Assembly: GCF_011758645.1 (NCBI RefSeq)
Contig: NZ_JAAMOZ010000001.1
Span: 1,550,001-1,614,000, forward strand
Direction of reading: 5' to 3'
DNA: 64,000 nt
DNA from: Brooklawnia cerclae
GTDB lineage: Bacteria; Actinomycetota; Actinomycetes; Propionibacteriales; Propionibacteriaceae
Made by a program: the position numbers and the translations under genes. Every line of letters starts with the position of its first letter. Position 1 is the first letter of the stretch. Below the pieces are notes generated by a model. That model worked only from the letters and a program-made list of their open reading frames with translations, was not told the DNA's origin and ran no database searches. This document shows, in pieces, positions 33,684 through 43,670 of the stretch.

Positions 33684-34622
33684 ATGCTCGATCCGAGTGC
33701 GCTTTTCAATTGGTCGCCGTATGTCGACCCCGCCGACCGCGCGCGGCAGTCCGGCGATCATCCGACCCTTCTGGTGACCATGGGCAGCTTCGCCGACGCC
33801 GGGGAGACCCGCAAGCTCGTCGAGGAACGCCTCCTCGACGGGTTCGCCAACCACAGACTCGGCACCTTCGACATCGACCAGTTGTTCGACTACGCGGGCC
33901 ATCGCCCGCAGATCGTGTTCGACCACGACCACTTCAAGCATTTCGAGGCTCCCGAGATCGCCCTGCACGAGGTCACCGACGGGCACGGGACGCGGTTCTT
34001 GCTGCTCAGCGGCCCCGAGCCGGCTCTCCAGTGGGAGCGTATGGCGGCCGCCGTCAACCACCTGGTGGACGTCTTCGACGTGAAGCGGGTGGTGTTCCTG
34101 CAGGCCATGCCCGCTCCGGCACCGCACACGCGTCCCGTCTACGTGTCGGGGTTCGCCTCCGACCCGGCATTGCTGGGAGATCGTGGCGGCATGCCCGGCA
34201 CGTTCCAGATGAGCGCGTCGTTCGGCAGCCTGCTCACGCTCCGGCTGGGCGAGCAGGGTCATGAGGTCGTCGGCCTCGTCGCCCATGTGCCCTACTACCT
34301 CGCCGAGGGTGAATACCCCGACGCCGCGATCGCACTGCTCAACCAGGTCGGCTCGGTCTCGGGCCTCGAACTCCCGAGTGGTGGACGTCTGGCGCAGGCT
34401 TCGGCGGCCAACCGCGGCCTGGTGGACGCTCAGGTCACCCAGTCCGAGGAGGTCCAGGCAGTGATCGGCCGCCTCGAATCCCAGTACGAGCAGTTCATGT
34501 CGCAGCGTGCGCTCGTCTCGAAGGCGAACGTGCCCAGTGCCGACGAGATCGGCGCCGAGGTCGAGGAGTTCCTGAAGGGCCTTGACGACGACGAACCGGA
34601 CGACGGCGACCAGGAAGCCTGA
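33684..34622 (+). CDS. PAC2-family protein
   Basis: A 312-residue PAC2 (proteasome assembly chaperone 2-like) protein: LLVTMGSFADAGETRKLVEERLLDGF, LGTFDIDQLFDYAGHRPQIVFD, PGTFQMSASFGSLLTLRLG and VGLVAHVPYYLAEGEYPDAAIALL. The C-terminal 35 residues are very acidic (GLDDDEPDDGDQEA). Actinobacterial PAC2 proteins have no firm function; a link with proteasome or ATP-grasp systems has been suggested for the superfamily. GAGGTGA precedes the ATG. It is divergent from the intact ATP-grasp gene with about 120 bp between, so shared control is possible. Confidence 0.9.
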   Translation: MLDPSALFNWSPYVDPADRARQSGDHPTLLVTMGSFADAGETRKLVEERLLDGFANHRLGTFDIDQLFDYAGHRPQIVFDHDHFKHFEAPEIALHEVTDGHGTRFLLLSGPEPALQWERMAAAVNHLVDVFDVKRVVFLQAMPAPAPHTRPVYVSGFASDPALLGDRGGMPGTFQMSASFGSLLTLRLGEQGHEVVGLVAHVPYYLAEGEYPDAAIALLNQVGSVSGLELPSGGRLAQASAANRGLVDAQVTQSEEVQAVIGRLESQYEQFMSQRALVSKANVPSADEIGAEVEEFLKGLDDDEPDDGDQEA

Positions 34623-34707
34623 GCCGAACCGATCCGACCGGCGTCCGGACCCTTGCCCAGCGGTCCGGACGTCGTCTTCTATCCGCTATTGCCTCCGGGC
34701 CCGTTCC

Positions 34708-35457
34708 TCAGCCGATGAGCGCCCAGGCCCGCACTCCCCCGACGATGCCGGCGGAGTTGGGAACGATCACCACGTCGTCGCCCAGCTGGGCGAGGATCGA
34801 CGGCGAGATACAGCGGGAGTTGCCGCCGCCCAGGTAGACCCGGTCCCACACGAACACCGGGCGCAGCCCGTCGACGACGCGCCGCACCCGCCGGGACCAG
34901 ATGGCGTTTCCCAGCCTGCGGCGCTCGGGCTCGCCGACGAACTCGTCGTAGGTCGTCATCCGTACCGGGGCACGCGACAGTTCGAGGTGCGGGGCGAGCC
35001 TGCCACCGTCGAAATGCGCCGAGCCCAGACCGGTCCCGAAGGTCAGGACGAGTTCCAGCCCGGCGCCGCTGATCACCCCCGAGCCGTGCACCTCGGCGTC
35101 GTTGAGCACCAGTGCGGGGATGCCCAGCCGCTGTTGCACCGCTGAGCGCATGTCCAGGCCGTCCCATCGGACGACCAGGGTGGGGTCGACCCGAGTACGC
35201 GGCCCCCGCTCGGTGATGTAGTGGGGCGTCGTGATCACCACGCCGTGACGCAGCATCCCCGGCATGCCGACGGTCACCCGGTCTGCCGGGGGCAGTCGGG
35301 AGGCGAGATCGGCGATCACCTCGACGAGCCGATCCGGCGGTAGCGGATAGGGGGTGGGGACGCGGATCACCGGCGTGCGCAGGGTGCCGGCCGCGTCCAA
35401 CACCGACGCCTTGATCCCGGACCCGCCGCAGTCGACGGCAAGGGTGGTCACATCCAC
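34708..35457 (-). CDS. ROK-family sugar kinase, polyphosphate-glucokinase-like
   Basis: A 249-residue ROK-fold kinase: phosphate loop AVDCGGSGIKASVL, catalytic Asp in LVLNDAEVHGSG, adenosine motif TFGTGLGSAHFDGG and LYLGGGNSR near the end. The short length and the GGSGIK start resemble polyphosphate/ATP glucokinases of actinobacteria, but NDAE and the missing GHLE segment differ from the best-known examples, so the substrate is not certain. It begins at a GTG with TACAGT 6 bp upstream (leaderless) and shares an overlapping -10 with the divergent MFS gene. Confidence 0.8.
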   Translation of the reverse strand: MDVTTLAVDCGGSGIKASVLDAAGTLRTPVIRVPTPYPLPPDRLVEVIADLASRLPPADRVTVGMPGMLRHGVVITTPHYITERGPRTRVDPTLVVRWDGLDMRSAVQQRLGIPALVLNDAEVHGSGVISGAGLELVLTFGTGLGSAHFDGGRLAPHLELSRAPVRMTTYDEFVGEPERRRLGNAIWSRRVRRVVDGLRPVFVWDRVYLGGGNSRCISPSILAQLGDDVVIVPNSAGIVGGVRAWALIG

Positions 35458-35475
35458 GCTGATACTGTACGGCTC
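35458..35475. promoter_or_regulatory. Overlapping divergent leaderless promoter
   Basis: Only 18 bp separate the GTG starts of the ROK kinase (minus) and MFS carrier (plus). TACTGT (35463-35468) is the plus-strand -10, 7 bp before its GTG; TACAGT, read on the minus strand over 35464-35469, is the other, 6 bp before its GTG. The two hexamers share five base pairs. No ribosome sites fit in the gap, so both mRNAs should start at their start codons. Confidence 0.65.
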
Positions 35476-36672
35476 GTGTCACCCCATCCCATCGCATCAC
35501 CCGGGCGCGCCAGACTGGGTGTCTCCCTGAACTTCCTGACCAACGGGCTGATGCTGAACCTGCTGCCTCGCCTTCCCGAGGTGAAGGAGGGGTTCGGGCT
35601 CGGCGACGGTGCCTACGGGCTCATGATGGCGGCGAGCGGGGTGGGCGCGATCGCCGCCTTCGCCTTCCCTGCACGCCTCATCGGTCGCTTCGGTGCCCTG
35701 CGGGTGGCTCTGGTGGGGACCCTGGCGGGCGCCGGGCTGCTCGTCGTCGCCGGTTTCGCGCCGCATCCGGCGGTGTTCGCCGCGGCTCTGCTCGGCATGG
35801 GCTTCGCCGACGCGTGCGCCGACGCGGCACAGAACACCCAGGGCGTCGCCGTCGAGGAGTGGACGGGGCGCACGATCATCAACTCCCTTCATGCCACCTG
35901 GAGCGTCGGCGCGGCGACCGCCGGGATCATCGGGTCGGCGGCGGCGGGAATGGGTATCGGGATCGGCGTGCAGACCGTGTGCATGGCGGTGATCGTCGGG
36001 ACGCTGGCGATCGTCTGCTACCGGCTGGGCACCATCCCCGACCACGTCCGTCATCAGCAGGCCGCCGTCCGCGCCCGGCGGGACGAGCAGGCCCCGACGA
36101 CCTGGCGACGACTGCTCCCGGTGCTCCCGCTTGCCGTGATCGCCCTGTGCGGGGTCATACCCGAGGACACGGCGAACAACTGGTCGGCGGTGTACCTCGT
36201 CCAGGAGTTCGGCGTCGGCTATTCCCTCGCGGGTCTCGCCGTGGTGGTCATGCTGGTCTCCCAGATTCAGGGACGCCTGGCGGGCGACCCGCTCACCGAC
36301 CGGTTCGGCGCGGAGCGGGTCGCGGCGGCCGGCGGCGTACTCGTGGCGTTGGGTTCGCTGACGATGGCCCTGGCCCCGGCGCCTGCCGCGGTCTACGCCG
36401 GTCTGGTGCTCAACGGCCTGGGGTGCGCGAGCCTGATCCCGGGCGCCTACGCGGCCGCTGGACGATTGCCGGGGCTGGCAGCAGGGACGGGCATCACCCT
36501 GGTGGGGTTCGCCCTGAGGATCGGTCTGGCATTGGGGTCGCCCGTGGTGGGCGGCATCGCGGAGGTGGCGAGCCTGCGTGCATCGTTCGCCGTCGTCGCG
36601 GCCGCGGGTCTCATCGCCGCCGTCCTGAGCGCACACCGATCGCTTCCCGGCCGTAGGGCCGACGCAGGCTGA
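35476..36672 (+). CDS. MFS transporter (YbjJ-like)
   Basis: A 398-residue major facilitator protein with about 12 hydrophobic segments. NFLTNGLMLNLLPRLPEVKEGFGLGDGAYGLMMAASGVGAIAAF, then HATWSVGAATAGIIGSAAAGMG and LRIGLALGSPVVGGIAE resemble the YbjJ/fucose-permease-like group of unknown substrate. It begins with a GTG 7 bp after TACTGT and shares its promoter region with a ROK sugar kinase, which hints at a sugar or sugar-derivative substrate. The C-terminus is basic. It is convergent with the amino-acid ABC ATPase. Confidence 0.88.
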   Translation: MSPHPIASPGRARLGVSLNFLTNGLMLNLLPRLPEVKEGFGLGDGAYGLMMAASGVGAIAAFAFPARLIGRFGALRVALVGTLAGAGLLVVAGFAPHPAVFAAALLGMGFADACADAAQNTQGVAVEEWTGRTIINSLHATWSVGAATAGIIGSAAAGMGIGIGVQTVCMAVIVGTLAIVCYRLGTIPDHVRHQQAAVRARRDEQAPTTWRRLLPVLPLAVIALCGVIPEDTANNWSAVYLVQEFGVGYSLAGLAVVVMLVSQIQGRLAGDPLTDRFGAERVAAAGGVLVALGSLTMALAPAPAAVYAGLVLNGLGCASLIPGAYAAAGRLPGLAAGTGITLVGFALRIGLALGSPVVGGIAEVASLRASFAVVAAAGLIAAVLSAHRSLPGRRADAG

Positions 36673-36696
36673 CCGATACCGGCACGGCGCTGTCGG

Positions 36697-37503
36697 TCAC
36701 AGCACCTTCGCGAAGAAGTCCCGGGTGCGCTGCTGCGTGGGCTGGTCGATCACCTGGGCGGGGTTCCCCCGCTCGATGATGGCGCCGTCGTCCATGAAGA
36801 CGACCTGGTCGGCCACCTCGCGGGCGAATCCCACCTCGTGGGTGACGACGATCATCGTCATGCCACTGGCCGCCAGCCCGCGCATCACCTCCAGTACCTC
36901 GCCCACGAGTTCGGGGTCGAGTGCCGAGGTCGGCTCGTCGAACAGCATCAGTTCGGGTTCCATGGCCAGCGCCCGGGCGATCGCGACACGCTGCTGCTGC
37001 CCTCCGGACAGCTGGGAGGGATAGTGGTCGGCACGGTCGCTCAGACCCACCCGTTCCAGTTGCCGCCTGGCCTCGCTCTCGGCGGCCTGCCTGCTCAGCC
37101 CGCGCACCTGCCGTGGAGCCTCCATGACGTTGCGGAGCGCCGTCATGTGCGGGAACAGGTTGAAACGCTGGAAGACCATGCCGATGCGCGAGCGCTGGCG
37201 GGCGATCTGCTCGTCCCGCAGCCGGTGGAGCGTCACGTGCCCGTCCTTGACGACCTCGCGCAGGCCCATCAGCTGCCCGTCCACGTACAGCCGCCCGGCG
37301 CTGATCTGCTCCATCTCGTTGATGCAGCGCAGCAGGGTCGATTTGCCCGAGCCCGAGGGCCCGAGCAGGACGCACACCTCACCGCGGGCGACCACGAGGT
37401 CTATCCCCTTGAGGACGTGCAGGTCGCCGAAGAACTTGTGGACGCCGCGCACATCCACCATAGGCACGGCCTGTTCGCCGTCCGCGGGAATCGGGTCGGT
37501 CAT
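36697..37503 (-). CDS. Polar amino-acid ABC transporter ATP-binding protein
   Basis: A 268-residue importer ATPase of the GlnQ/HisP type: Walker [11 protein letters not shown] near residue 45, Q-loop [18 protein letters not shown], signature [15 protein letters not shown], Walker [15 protein letters not shown], and [20 protein letters not shown]. It hydrolyses ATP to drive import by the partner permease. The start at 37503 overlaps the permease stop as ATGA, which fixes it; the frame runs open far upstream but only as antisense. It is the last gene of a binding protein/permease/ATPase operon. Confidence 0.94.
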   Translation of the reverse strand: MTDPIPADGEQAVPMVDVRGVHKFFGDLHVLKGIDLVVARGEVCVLLGPSGSGKSTLLRCINEMEQISAGRLYVDGQLMGLREVVKDGHVTLHRLRDEQIARQRSRIGMVFQRFNLFPHMTALRNVMEAPRQVRGLSRQAAESEARRQLERVGLSDRADHYPSQLSGGQQQRVAIARALAMEPELMLFDEPTSALDPELVGEVLEVMRGLAASGMTMIVVTHEVGFAREVADQVVFMDDGAIIERGNPAQVIDQPTQQRTRDFFAKVL

Positions 37504-38450
37504 GGTGTCACATCCAGGTTGGCGTCCTCGCGTACAGTGCCCGCCTCGAGGATCGCCTGCTGGCGTCTGGAGGCCATCCCCCGGCGTCTCGTCGCGGCCG
37601 ATCCGCTGCCGTCGAAGCCGCGCCCGTAGTAGGCCTCCAGGTAGTGCTGCCCGACCATGAGCACCGACGTGATGACGAGGTAGTAGATCGCCGCCACCAA
37701 CAGGAGCGGCACCGGGAGGAAGTTCTTGTTGCCGATCGCGTTCGTCACGAACGTCAGTTCCAGCGTGAACGGCACCGCGAGCACCAGCGAGGTCGTCTTC
37801 AGCATCGAGATCGTCTCGTTGCCGGTGGGCGGGACGATGACCCGCATCGCCTGCGGGATGATGATCCGCCGCAGGACGGCGCCGCGCCGCATCCCCAAGG
37901 CCGTCGCGGCCTCCCATTGCCCCTTGTCGACCGAGTTGAGGCCGGCTCTGACGATCTCGGACAGGTAGGCGCCCTCGTTCAGGCCCAGGCCGAGCACCGC
38001 GGCGACGCCCGCGTTGACGACGTCCTGGGTGGTGAACACGAAGAACTCGGGGCCGAAGGGAATGCCGAGGCTCAGCCTCGGGTACAGCACCGGCAGCAGC
38101 CCCCAGAACACGAGTTGGGTGTAGATGGGTGTGCCCCGGAAGATCCAGATGTAGACCCAGGCGACGCCCTTGAGGACGGGATTGGCGCCCATGCGCATGA
38201 TCGCGGTGCTGACGGCGAGGACGATGCCGATGACCATCGCACCGACCGTCAGCAGCAGCGTCCATCCGAAACCGGAGACGACCCGCGGGTCGAACATGTA
38301 CTGGCCGACGACGTCCCATCGGTAGTTCGGGTTGGTGAGCAGCCCGTGCACCAGCATCGCCGCCAGGACGACGACCACGCCCGCCCAGACCCACAGGTCG
38401 GGTCTGGGAACCGGGCGGGCCCTGATGAGATCGGGCGTGCGCTCGTCCAC
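37500..38450 (-). CDS. Polar amino-acid ABC transporter permease
   Basis: A 316-residue HisM/GlnP-type permease with about six transmembrane segments. [44 protein letters not shown] and the EAA loop [33 protein letters not shown] are typical. It has a 30-residue cytoplasmic N-terminus and a basic C-terminal tail. Starting GTG lies 3 bp after the binding-protein gene. It works as a homodimer with the ATPase encoded next. Confidence 0.93.
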   Translation of the reverse strand: MDERTPDLIRARPVPRPDLWVWAGVVVVLAAMLVHGLLTNPNYRWDVVGQYMFDPRVVSGFGWTLLLTVGAMVIGIVLAVSTAIMRMGANPVLKGVAWVYIWIFRGTPIYTQLVFWGLLPVLYPRLSLGIPFGPEFFVFTTQDVVNAGVAAVLGLGLNEGAYLSEIVRAGLNSVDKGQWEAATALGMRRGAVLRRIIIPQAMRVIVPPTGNETISMLKTTSLVLAVPFTLELTFVTNAIGNKNFLPVPLLLVAAIYYLVITSVLMVGQHYLEAYYGRGFDGSGSAATRRRGMASRRQQAILEAGTVREDANLDVTP

Positions 38451-38453
38451 GAC

Positions 38454-39365
38454 CTAGCTCGCCGGGTTCAGCTCGGCGGTGGTCAGCGCGGCGTCCTCGA
38501 CGCCCCAGCTGTCGAGGATCGCGGCCCAGGTGCCGTCGTCCATCAGCTGTTGCACGGCCTGCTGCACGGCTTCGGTGAGCTCCTGGTCGTCCTGCGGGAC
38601 GACGATGCCCTGCGGCGCGGCGTCGCGCACCCCGCCCACCACCTCGATCTGGCCCTCGGTCAGGGCAACGGCGTAGCTGGAGACGGTCGAGTCGGCGTAG
38701 AACGCGGCGATCTTGCCGCCGATGAGGTTGGTGGTCACGTCCGACTGGGAGCTGTAGCTCAGGACGTCGATCGCGTCCTGGCCCGCCTGGGTGCACTCGG
38801 TGCTCGCGGCGTCGAGTTCGTCGGCCTGCCACGTGCCGGTCTGGACGCCGATCGTCTGACCGCACAGGGCATCGGGGTCGAAGTCCTGCGGGTTGTCCTT
38901 CTGCACCGCGAAGGACGAGCCGACCGTGATGTAGGAGATCATGTTGTAGCTCGCCACGCGCTCGGGGGTGACGGTGAACGACGAGATACCGATGTCGTAC
39001 TTGGTGCCCATGCCGGGCAGCAGGCTGGCGAAGTCGGCGGCACTGACCTCGGTCTCGACGCCGAGCACCCGGCCGAGCGCCTTGCCGAGGTCGACGTCGT
39101 AGCCGATGGCCGTCTGCAGGTCGTCGGCACGGAACTCCGCGGGCGCGTAGTCGATGGAGGCACCGATCACCAGCGTGCCCTTGTCCTTGATGTCCTGCGG
39201 CAGCAGCGCGGCGATGTCGTCCACCTTCTCCACTCCCGACACGTCGTAGGTGCGGTCGGTGCTGGAGTCCGAACCGGACGACGATCCTGTCGTGGCGTCC
39301 CCACCGCTGCTGCAGGCGGTGAGTGCGAGTGCGGCTGCCAGTCCGGCAACCAGAAGTCGGCGCAT
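38454..39365 (-). CDS. Amino-acid ABC transporter substrate-binding lipoprotein
   Basis: A 303-residue lipoprotein with lipobox LALTAC at residues 13-18 and a Ser/Gly-rich linker. The periplasmic-binding-protein type 2 fold includes [61 protein letters not shown] and a Cys pair in LCGQTIGV...STECTQAG likely forming a disulfide. This is the GlnH/HisJ type, so glutamine, cystine or basic amino acids are candidates. Its gene leads the three-gene operon, with about 200 bp to the divergent SqdB gene. Confidence 0.92.
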   Translation of the reverse strand: MRRLLVAGLAAALALTACSSGGDATTGSSSGSDSSTDRTYDVSGVEKVDDIAALLPQDIKDKGTLVIGASIDYAPAEFRADDLQTAIGYDVDLGKALGRVLGVETEVSAADFASLLPGMGTKYDIGISSFTVTPERVASYNMISYITVGSSFAVQKDNPQDFDPDALCGQTIGVQTGTWQADELDAASTECTQAGQDAIDVLSYSSQSDVTTNLIGGKIAAFYADSTVSSYAVALTEGQIEVVGGVRDAAPQGIVVPQDDQELTEAVQQAVQQLMDDGTWAAILDSWGVEDAALTTAELNPAS

Positions 39366-39564
39366 GTTGAATTCCTCGTTTCATGAACGGCGGTTGAACT
39401 TCCGCGACCGAGCGGTGAACGCGAAAAGAATAGTGCAACTTTTGTGACGATGAGATGTCGCCACCGTGCTGGGGACACGCGGCGGGCCGGTTTGCGGGCC
39501 GACGGGACGACAGGACTTTGGCTACGCTGACCGTGGAAGCACGCGGGGAAGGCGGGAGTGATCG

Positions 39565-40767
39565 ATGAAGGTTCTGGTTCTGGGCGGGGACGGCTTTTGT
39601 GGTTGGCCGGCGTCGTTGCACCTGTCGGCGCGGGGTGACGACGTCGTGATCGTGGACAACTTCTCCCGCCGCCGGATCGACGAGGAACTGGGGGTGCAGT
39701 CGCTGACACCCATCCGCTCGATGGTCGAGCGTCGTGCGGCCTGGCGCGAGATCTCCGGGCGCGACGTCCGCGTCGTGGAGCTCGACATCGCCCAGGACTA
39801 CCCCGGCCTGCTCCAGTTGATCACCGACGAGCGTCCCGACGCGATCGTCCACTACGCCGAGCAGCGTGCCGCGCCGTACTCGATGAAGTCGGGCAAGCAC
39901 AAGCGGTACACGATCGACAACAACGTCAACGCGACGCACAACGTGCTGTGCGCGATCGTGGAGTCGGGACGCGACGTCCATCTGGTGCATCTGGGCACCA
40001 TGGGGGTCTACGGCTACGGCACCGCCGGGATGTCGATCCCCGAGGGGTACCTCAACATCCAGGTGCCGACCCCCGAGGCGGTCGTCGAGACCGAGATCCT
40101 CTACCCCAGCAATCCAGGGTCGATCTACCACATGACCAAGGTGCTCGACCAGACGATGTTCGCCTACTACGCGAAGAACGACGAACTGCGCATCACCGAC
40201 CTGCACCAGGGCATCATCTGGGGTACCAACACCGAGCAGACGAAGCTCGACGAGCGTCTGGTCAACCGTTTCGACTACGACGGCGACTACGGCACCGTGC
40301 TCAACCGGTTCCTCATGCAGGCCGCGGTCGGCTACCCGCTCACCGTGCACGGCACGGGCGGCCAGACGCGTGCGTTCATCCACATCCAGGACATGGTGCG
40401 ATGTATCGCGCTGGCCCTCGACAACCCGCCGTCGCGGGGCGATCGAGTGAAGATCTTCAACCAGATGACCGAGACCCACCGCGTCCGAGACCTCGCCGCC
40501 ATCGTGTCGCGGCTCACCGGCGCCAGGATCGAGACGGTTCCGGATCCGCGCAAGGAGGCGCTGGAGAACGAGCTGATCGTCCACAACGACAAGTTCCTGG
40601 CCCTGGGCCTCCACCCGATCACCCTGGACGAGGGCCTGCTCCGGGAGATCAACGAGACGGCTGCGAAGTACGCCGACAGGGCCGACCTCACACACATTCC
40701 CGCGACGTCGCTGTGGACGCGGGAGCAACAGGCGGGAATCCCGGCTTCGGTGAAGCTCGACGCCTGA
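39565..40767 (+). CDS. sqdB: UDP-sulfoquinovose synthase
   Basis: A 400-residue extended SDR matching UDP-sulfoquinovose synthase (SqdB/SQD1) in size and motifs. [34 protein letters not shown] at the N-terminus, SIYHMTK for the Tyr-Lys pair, THR in [11 protein letters not shown] and [15 protein letters not shown] are typical. It converts UDP-glucose and sulfite to UDP-sulfoquinovose in the cytosol. GGGAG precedes the ATG; TACGCT about 40 bp upstream is a likely -10. A GT4 glycosyltransferase follows 13 bp later, completing the two-step pathway to the sulfolipid SQDG. Confidence 0.88.
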   Translation: MKVLVLGGDGFCGWPASLHLSARGDDVVIVDNFSRRRIDEELGVQSLTPIRSMVERRAAWREISGRDVRVVELDIAQDYPGLLQLITDERPDAIVHYAEQRAAPYSMKSGKHKRYTIDNNVNATHNVLCAIVESGRDVHLVHLGTMGVYGYGTAGMSIPEGYLNIQVPTPEAVVETEILYPSNPGSIYHMTKVLDQTMFAYYAKNDELRITDLHQGIIWGTNTEQTKLDERLVNRFDYDGDYGTVLNRFLMQAAVGYPLTVHGTGGQTRAFIHIQDMVRCIALALDNPPSRGDRVKIFNQMTETHRVRDLAAIVSRLTGARIETVPDPRKEALENELIVHNDKFLALGLHPITLDEGLLREINETAAKYADRADLTHIPATSLWTREQQAGIPASVKLDA

Positions 40768-40780
40768 TCGCCGCGGCCCG

Positions 40781-41935
40781 ATGCGCATCGCGATGTTCAC
40801 CGAGGTCTTCCTGCCGAAGATCGACGGTGTGGTCACCCGGGTGCTCCGCACGCTGGACGAGCTGTCGGAGATGGGGCACGAGGTGCTTGTGTTCGCACCC
40901 GGGGATCCCCCGCCCTACTACGCGGGCTTCGAGGTCGTCAGGGTGCGCTCCCTGCCGTTCCGCCCGGTGTACCCGGAGGTTCGGGTGGGCCTGCCGACAC
41001 CGAGGATCGCCGAGAGGATGGTCGACTTCCGGCCCGACGTCGTCCATGCGGTGAACCCGGTCTGGCTGGCGGCCTACGGAGTCTTGTCCGCGGAGCACCG
41101 TGACAGGCCGCTGCTGGCGTCCTACCACACCCAGGTCGCCAGCTACACCCGCAAGATGCACCTCGGGTGGCTCGAGGGCACGGCCCAGCGGTGGACGCGT
41201 TCGCTCCACAACCGGGCCGAGGTCAATCTGTGCACTTCACCGCAGATGGTGGACGCCGCGATCGCCGCCGGGGTGAAACGCGTCGATCTGTGGCCCAAGG
41301 CGGTGGACACGAAGACCTACCGCCCCGACGCGCGGACGGACCGTATGCGCCGGCGGCTCACCGACGACCATCCGGACATGCCGCTGGCGATCTACGTGGG
41401 CCGGATGTCGAACGAGAAGGGCATCGACGACCTGCTCGAGCCGGTGCACCGTCTGCGCGGCGTGCGTTTTGCCTTCGTCGGGTCGGGCCCGGCACGCGAG
41501 CGACTGCAGCACGCGTTCGCCGGGACGAACACGGTGTTCACCGGATACCTCACCGGGCACGAGTTGGCCGAGGCCTATGCCAGCGCCGACATGTTCGTGT
41601 TCCCCTCGACCACCGAGACCCTCGGGTTCGCGGGACTGGAGGCGATGGCCAGCGGCGTCCCCGTGATCGGGGCGCGCGCCGGCGGCATCCCGCACCTGTT
41701 CGACGACGGTGTCGAGGGAATCCTGTTCACCCCCCACGACGCGGACGAGATCATGGCGGCGATCTCGCGGCTCGTGGACGACGAGCCTCTGCGCCGGCGT
41801 ATGGGTGAGGCGGCGAGGATCGCGACCAATAAGTACACATGGCGCGCGTCCACCGAGGCACTCGTAGGCTTCTACGAGTTGGCGATCGACAGGCACGAGG
41901 CCTGCAGACGCCGGCGCCCGGGCACTCGAGGGTGA
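40781..41935 (+). CDS. sqdX: GT4 glycosyltransferase, SqdX-like sulfoquinovosyltransferase
   Basis: A 384-residue GT-B glycosyltransferase of family GT4. The N-terminal half has [27 protein letters not shown], close to SqdX/SQD2 and the mannosyltransferase MgtA group; the donor-binding half has [16 protein letters not shown], and the EX7E motif ETLGFAGLE. SqdX transfers sulfoquinovose to diacylglycerol at the membrane. The sequence alone cannot separate it from related diacylglycerol or phosphatidylinositol mannosyltransferases, but its position right after sqdB supports SQDG synthesis. Confidence 0.75.
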   Translation: MRIAMFTEVFLPKIDGVVTRVLRTLDELSEMGHEVLVFAPGDPPPYYAGFEVVRVRSLPFRPVYPEVRVGLPTPRIAERMVDFRPDVVHAVNPVWLAAYGVLSAEHRDRPLLASYHTQVASYTRKMHLGWLEGTAQRWTRSLHNRAEVNLCTSPQMVDAAIAAGVKRVDLWPKAVDTKTYRPDARTDRMRRRLTDDHPDMPLAIYVGRMSNEKGIDDLLEPVHRLRGVRFAFVGSGPARERLQHAFAGTNTVFTGYLTGHELAEAYASADMFVFPSTTETLGFAGLEAMASGVPVIGARAGGIPHLFDDGVEGILFTPHDADEIMAAISRLVDDEPLRRRMGEAARIATNKYTWRASTEALVGFYELAIDRHEACRRRRPGTRG

Positions 41936-41948
41936 GACGGGCGGCGCT

Positions 41949-41968
41949 CCGGCGTTGTCACACGCCGG
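41949..41968 (+). terminator. Weak hairpin after sqdX
   Basis: CCGGCG and CGCCGG pair over an 8-nt loop, about 15 bp after the glycosyltransferase stop. The short stem and the missing U-tract make it a weak candidate. The remaining bases to 42092 are the leader of the decarboxylase operon, in which no riboswitch is recognised. Confidence 0.3.
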
Positions 41969-42092
41969 TGTGCCGTTCCGGTTGTCCGTGGGTGTGCAAC
42001 AAGTTGCCCTGAAACCGGGCTGACATGGGCAGCATGCTAGTTTCTTCATACGCGTCCGAGAGGCGCCAAAATTCTGCAACAGCGAGGTGACA

Positions 42093-43667
42093 ATGACTGA
42101 CACCGTGACGCCAGAGCAGTCGTCCAACGACCATCTGACGACACTGCGCGCGATGCGCGAGAAGGCCATTCAAGGGGGTGGAACCAAACGCATCGAGGCG
42201 CAGCACGCCAAGGGGAAGATGACAGCGCGTGAGCGGCTGTCCATTCTGTTGGACGAGGGCTCCTTCCAGGAGCTCGGTGCTTTGGCCACCCATCAACTGA
42301 CCGACTTCGGCATGGACGACAAGCGCTTTCCCGGCGACGGCGTCATCACCGGATTCGGCAAGATCAACGGTCGCCGCGTGGCGGTCTACGCGCAGGACTT
42401 CACGGTGCTGGGCGGCTCCTTCAGCCAGGTCCAGGCCCAGAAGATCAACAAGATCCAGGATCTGGCTCTGGAAAGCGGTATCCCGATCGTGGGTCTGAAC
42501 GACTCCGGCGGCGCCCGCGTCCAGGAGGGCGTCCGCAGCCTCGCCGCCTACGGCGAGGTCTTCCAGCGCAACGTGGCCTCCTCGGGCGTCATCCCGCAGA
42601 TCAGCCTGATTATGGGCCCCTGCGCGGGCGGAGCCGTCTACTCCCCGGCGTTGACCGACTTCACGGTCATGGTCGACACCACGTCGAACATGTTCCTGAC
42701 CGGGCCGGAGATCGTCGCGTCGGTGACCGGAGAGCAGGTGACGGCCGAGGAGCTCGGCGGTGCTGCCGTGCACGCCGGCCGCAGCGGTGTGGCCCAGTTC
42801 GAGGCCCGCAGCGAGGTGGAGGCACTGGAGCTGACCAAGCTGCTCCTGAGCTACCTTCCGTCGAACACCTCCGAGGACGCGCCCACGCTGGTCACCGATG
42901 ACTCGCCCGACCGCATGGACGACAACCTGAACGAGCTCGTCCCCGACGACGACCGCAAGGCCTACGACATGCGCGACGTCCTCGACGCCGTGTTCGACGC
43001 GGACAGCATTCTCGAGGTGCACCAGTCGTTCGCACCGAACGCCATCGTCGCGTTCGCGCGGCTCGACGGCCGTCCGGTCGGCATCGTGGCCAATCAGCCT
43101 ATGGTGATGTCCGGCGTCCTCGACATCGACTCGTCCGACAAGATCAGCCGCTTCATCCGCATCTGCGACGTCTACTCCATCCCGATCATCACGTTCGTGG
43201 ACTGCCCGGGATATCTGCCGGGCGTCGAGCAGGAGTACAACGGTGTGATCCGCCACGGCGCGAAGATCATCTACGCCTACTGCCAGTCGACCGTGCCGAA
43301 GATCTCGGTGGTCACCCGCAAAGCGATCGGCGGCTCGTACGTGGCGTTGAGCTCCAAGCAGATGGGCGCCGATGTGGCGTTCGCCTGGCCCACCGCCCAG
43401 ATCGCGGTCATGGGCCCGGAGGGGGCAGCGCGCTTGCTGCATGGCAAGGCGATCAAGGCGTCCGAGGATCCGGCCGCCACCGAGGCGGAGTTCATCGCGG
43501 AATACCGGGAGCGTTTCTTCAACCCGTACCGCGCTGCCGATCTCGGACAGATCGACGAGGTCATCGAGCCCCGCGAGACACGACCCCGGTTGGTGCGTGC
43601 GCTCGAGGTGCTGCAGACCAAGGTCTCGACCGCTGTGCCCAAGAAGCACGGCCTGTTCCCGGTGTAA
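42093..43667 (+). CDS. mmdA: Methylmalonyl-CoA decarboxylase alpha / carboxyltransferase 12S subunit
   Basis: A 524-residue carboxyltransferase with two crotonase-like halves. GGGTKRIEAQHAKGKMTARERLSILLDEGSF, NDSGGARVQEGV, GPCAGGAVYSPALTDF, and FVDCPGYLPGVEQEYNGVIRHGAK are hallmarks of the propionibacterial 12S subunit, methylmalonyl-CoA decarboxylase alpha and propionyl-CoA carboxylase beta. It moves the carboxyl of methylmalonyl-CoA onto biotin, giving propionyl-CoA. GAGG precedes the ATG at 42093. The downstream genes (gamma-like, biotin carrier, membrane beta) identify it as MmdA of a Na+ pump, not the soluble transcarboxylase, which needs a 5S subunit missing here. Confidence 0.9.
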   Translation: MTDTVTPEQSSNDHLTTLRAMREKAIQGGGTKRIEAQHAKGKMTARERLSILLDEGSFQELGALATHQLTDFGMDDKRFPGDGVITGFGKINGRRVAVYAQDFTVLGGSFSQVQAQKINKIQDLALESGIPIVGLNDSGGARVQEGVRSLAAYGEVFQRNVASSGVIPQISLIMGPCAGGAVYSPALTDFTVMVDTTSNMFLTGPEIVASVTGEQVTAEELGGAAVHAGRSGVAQFEARSEVEALELTKLLLSYLPSNTSEDAPTLVTDDSPDRMDDNLNELVPDDDRKAYDMRDVLDAVFDADSILEVHQSFAPNAIVAFARLDGRPVGIVANQPMVMSGVLDIDSSDKISRFIRICDVYSIPIITFVDCPGYLPGVEQEYNGVIRHGAKIIYAYCQSTVPKISVVTRKAIGGSYVALSSKQMGADVAFAWPTAQIAVMGPEGAARLLHGKAIKASEDPAATEAEFIAEYRERFFNPYRAADLGQIDEVIEPRETRPRLVRALEVLQTKVSTAVPKKHGLFPV

Positions 43668-43670
43668 GCC

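Noticed and set aside
36697-40851. A single 1384-codon open frame on the minus strand
   Set aside because: Only its last 268 codons encode a protein (the ABC ATPase). The rest is antisense or out of frame over the permease, binding protein and sqdB, all with clear families.
41936-42092. Cobalamin or other riboswitch ahead of mmdA
   Set aside because: Methylmalonyl metabolism made this worth a look, but no B12-box-like core or extended pairing is seen in the 157 bp.
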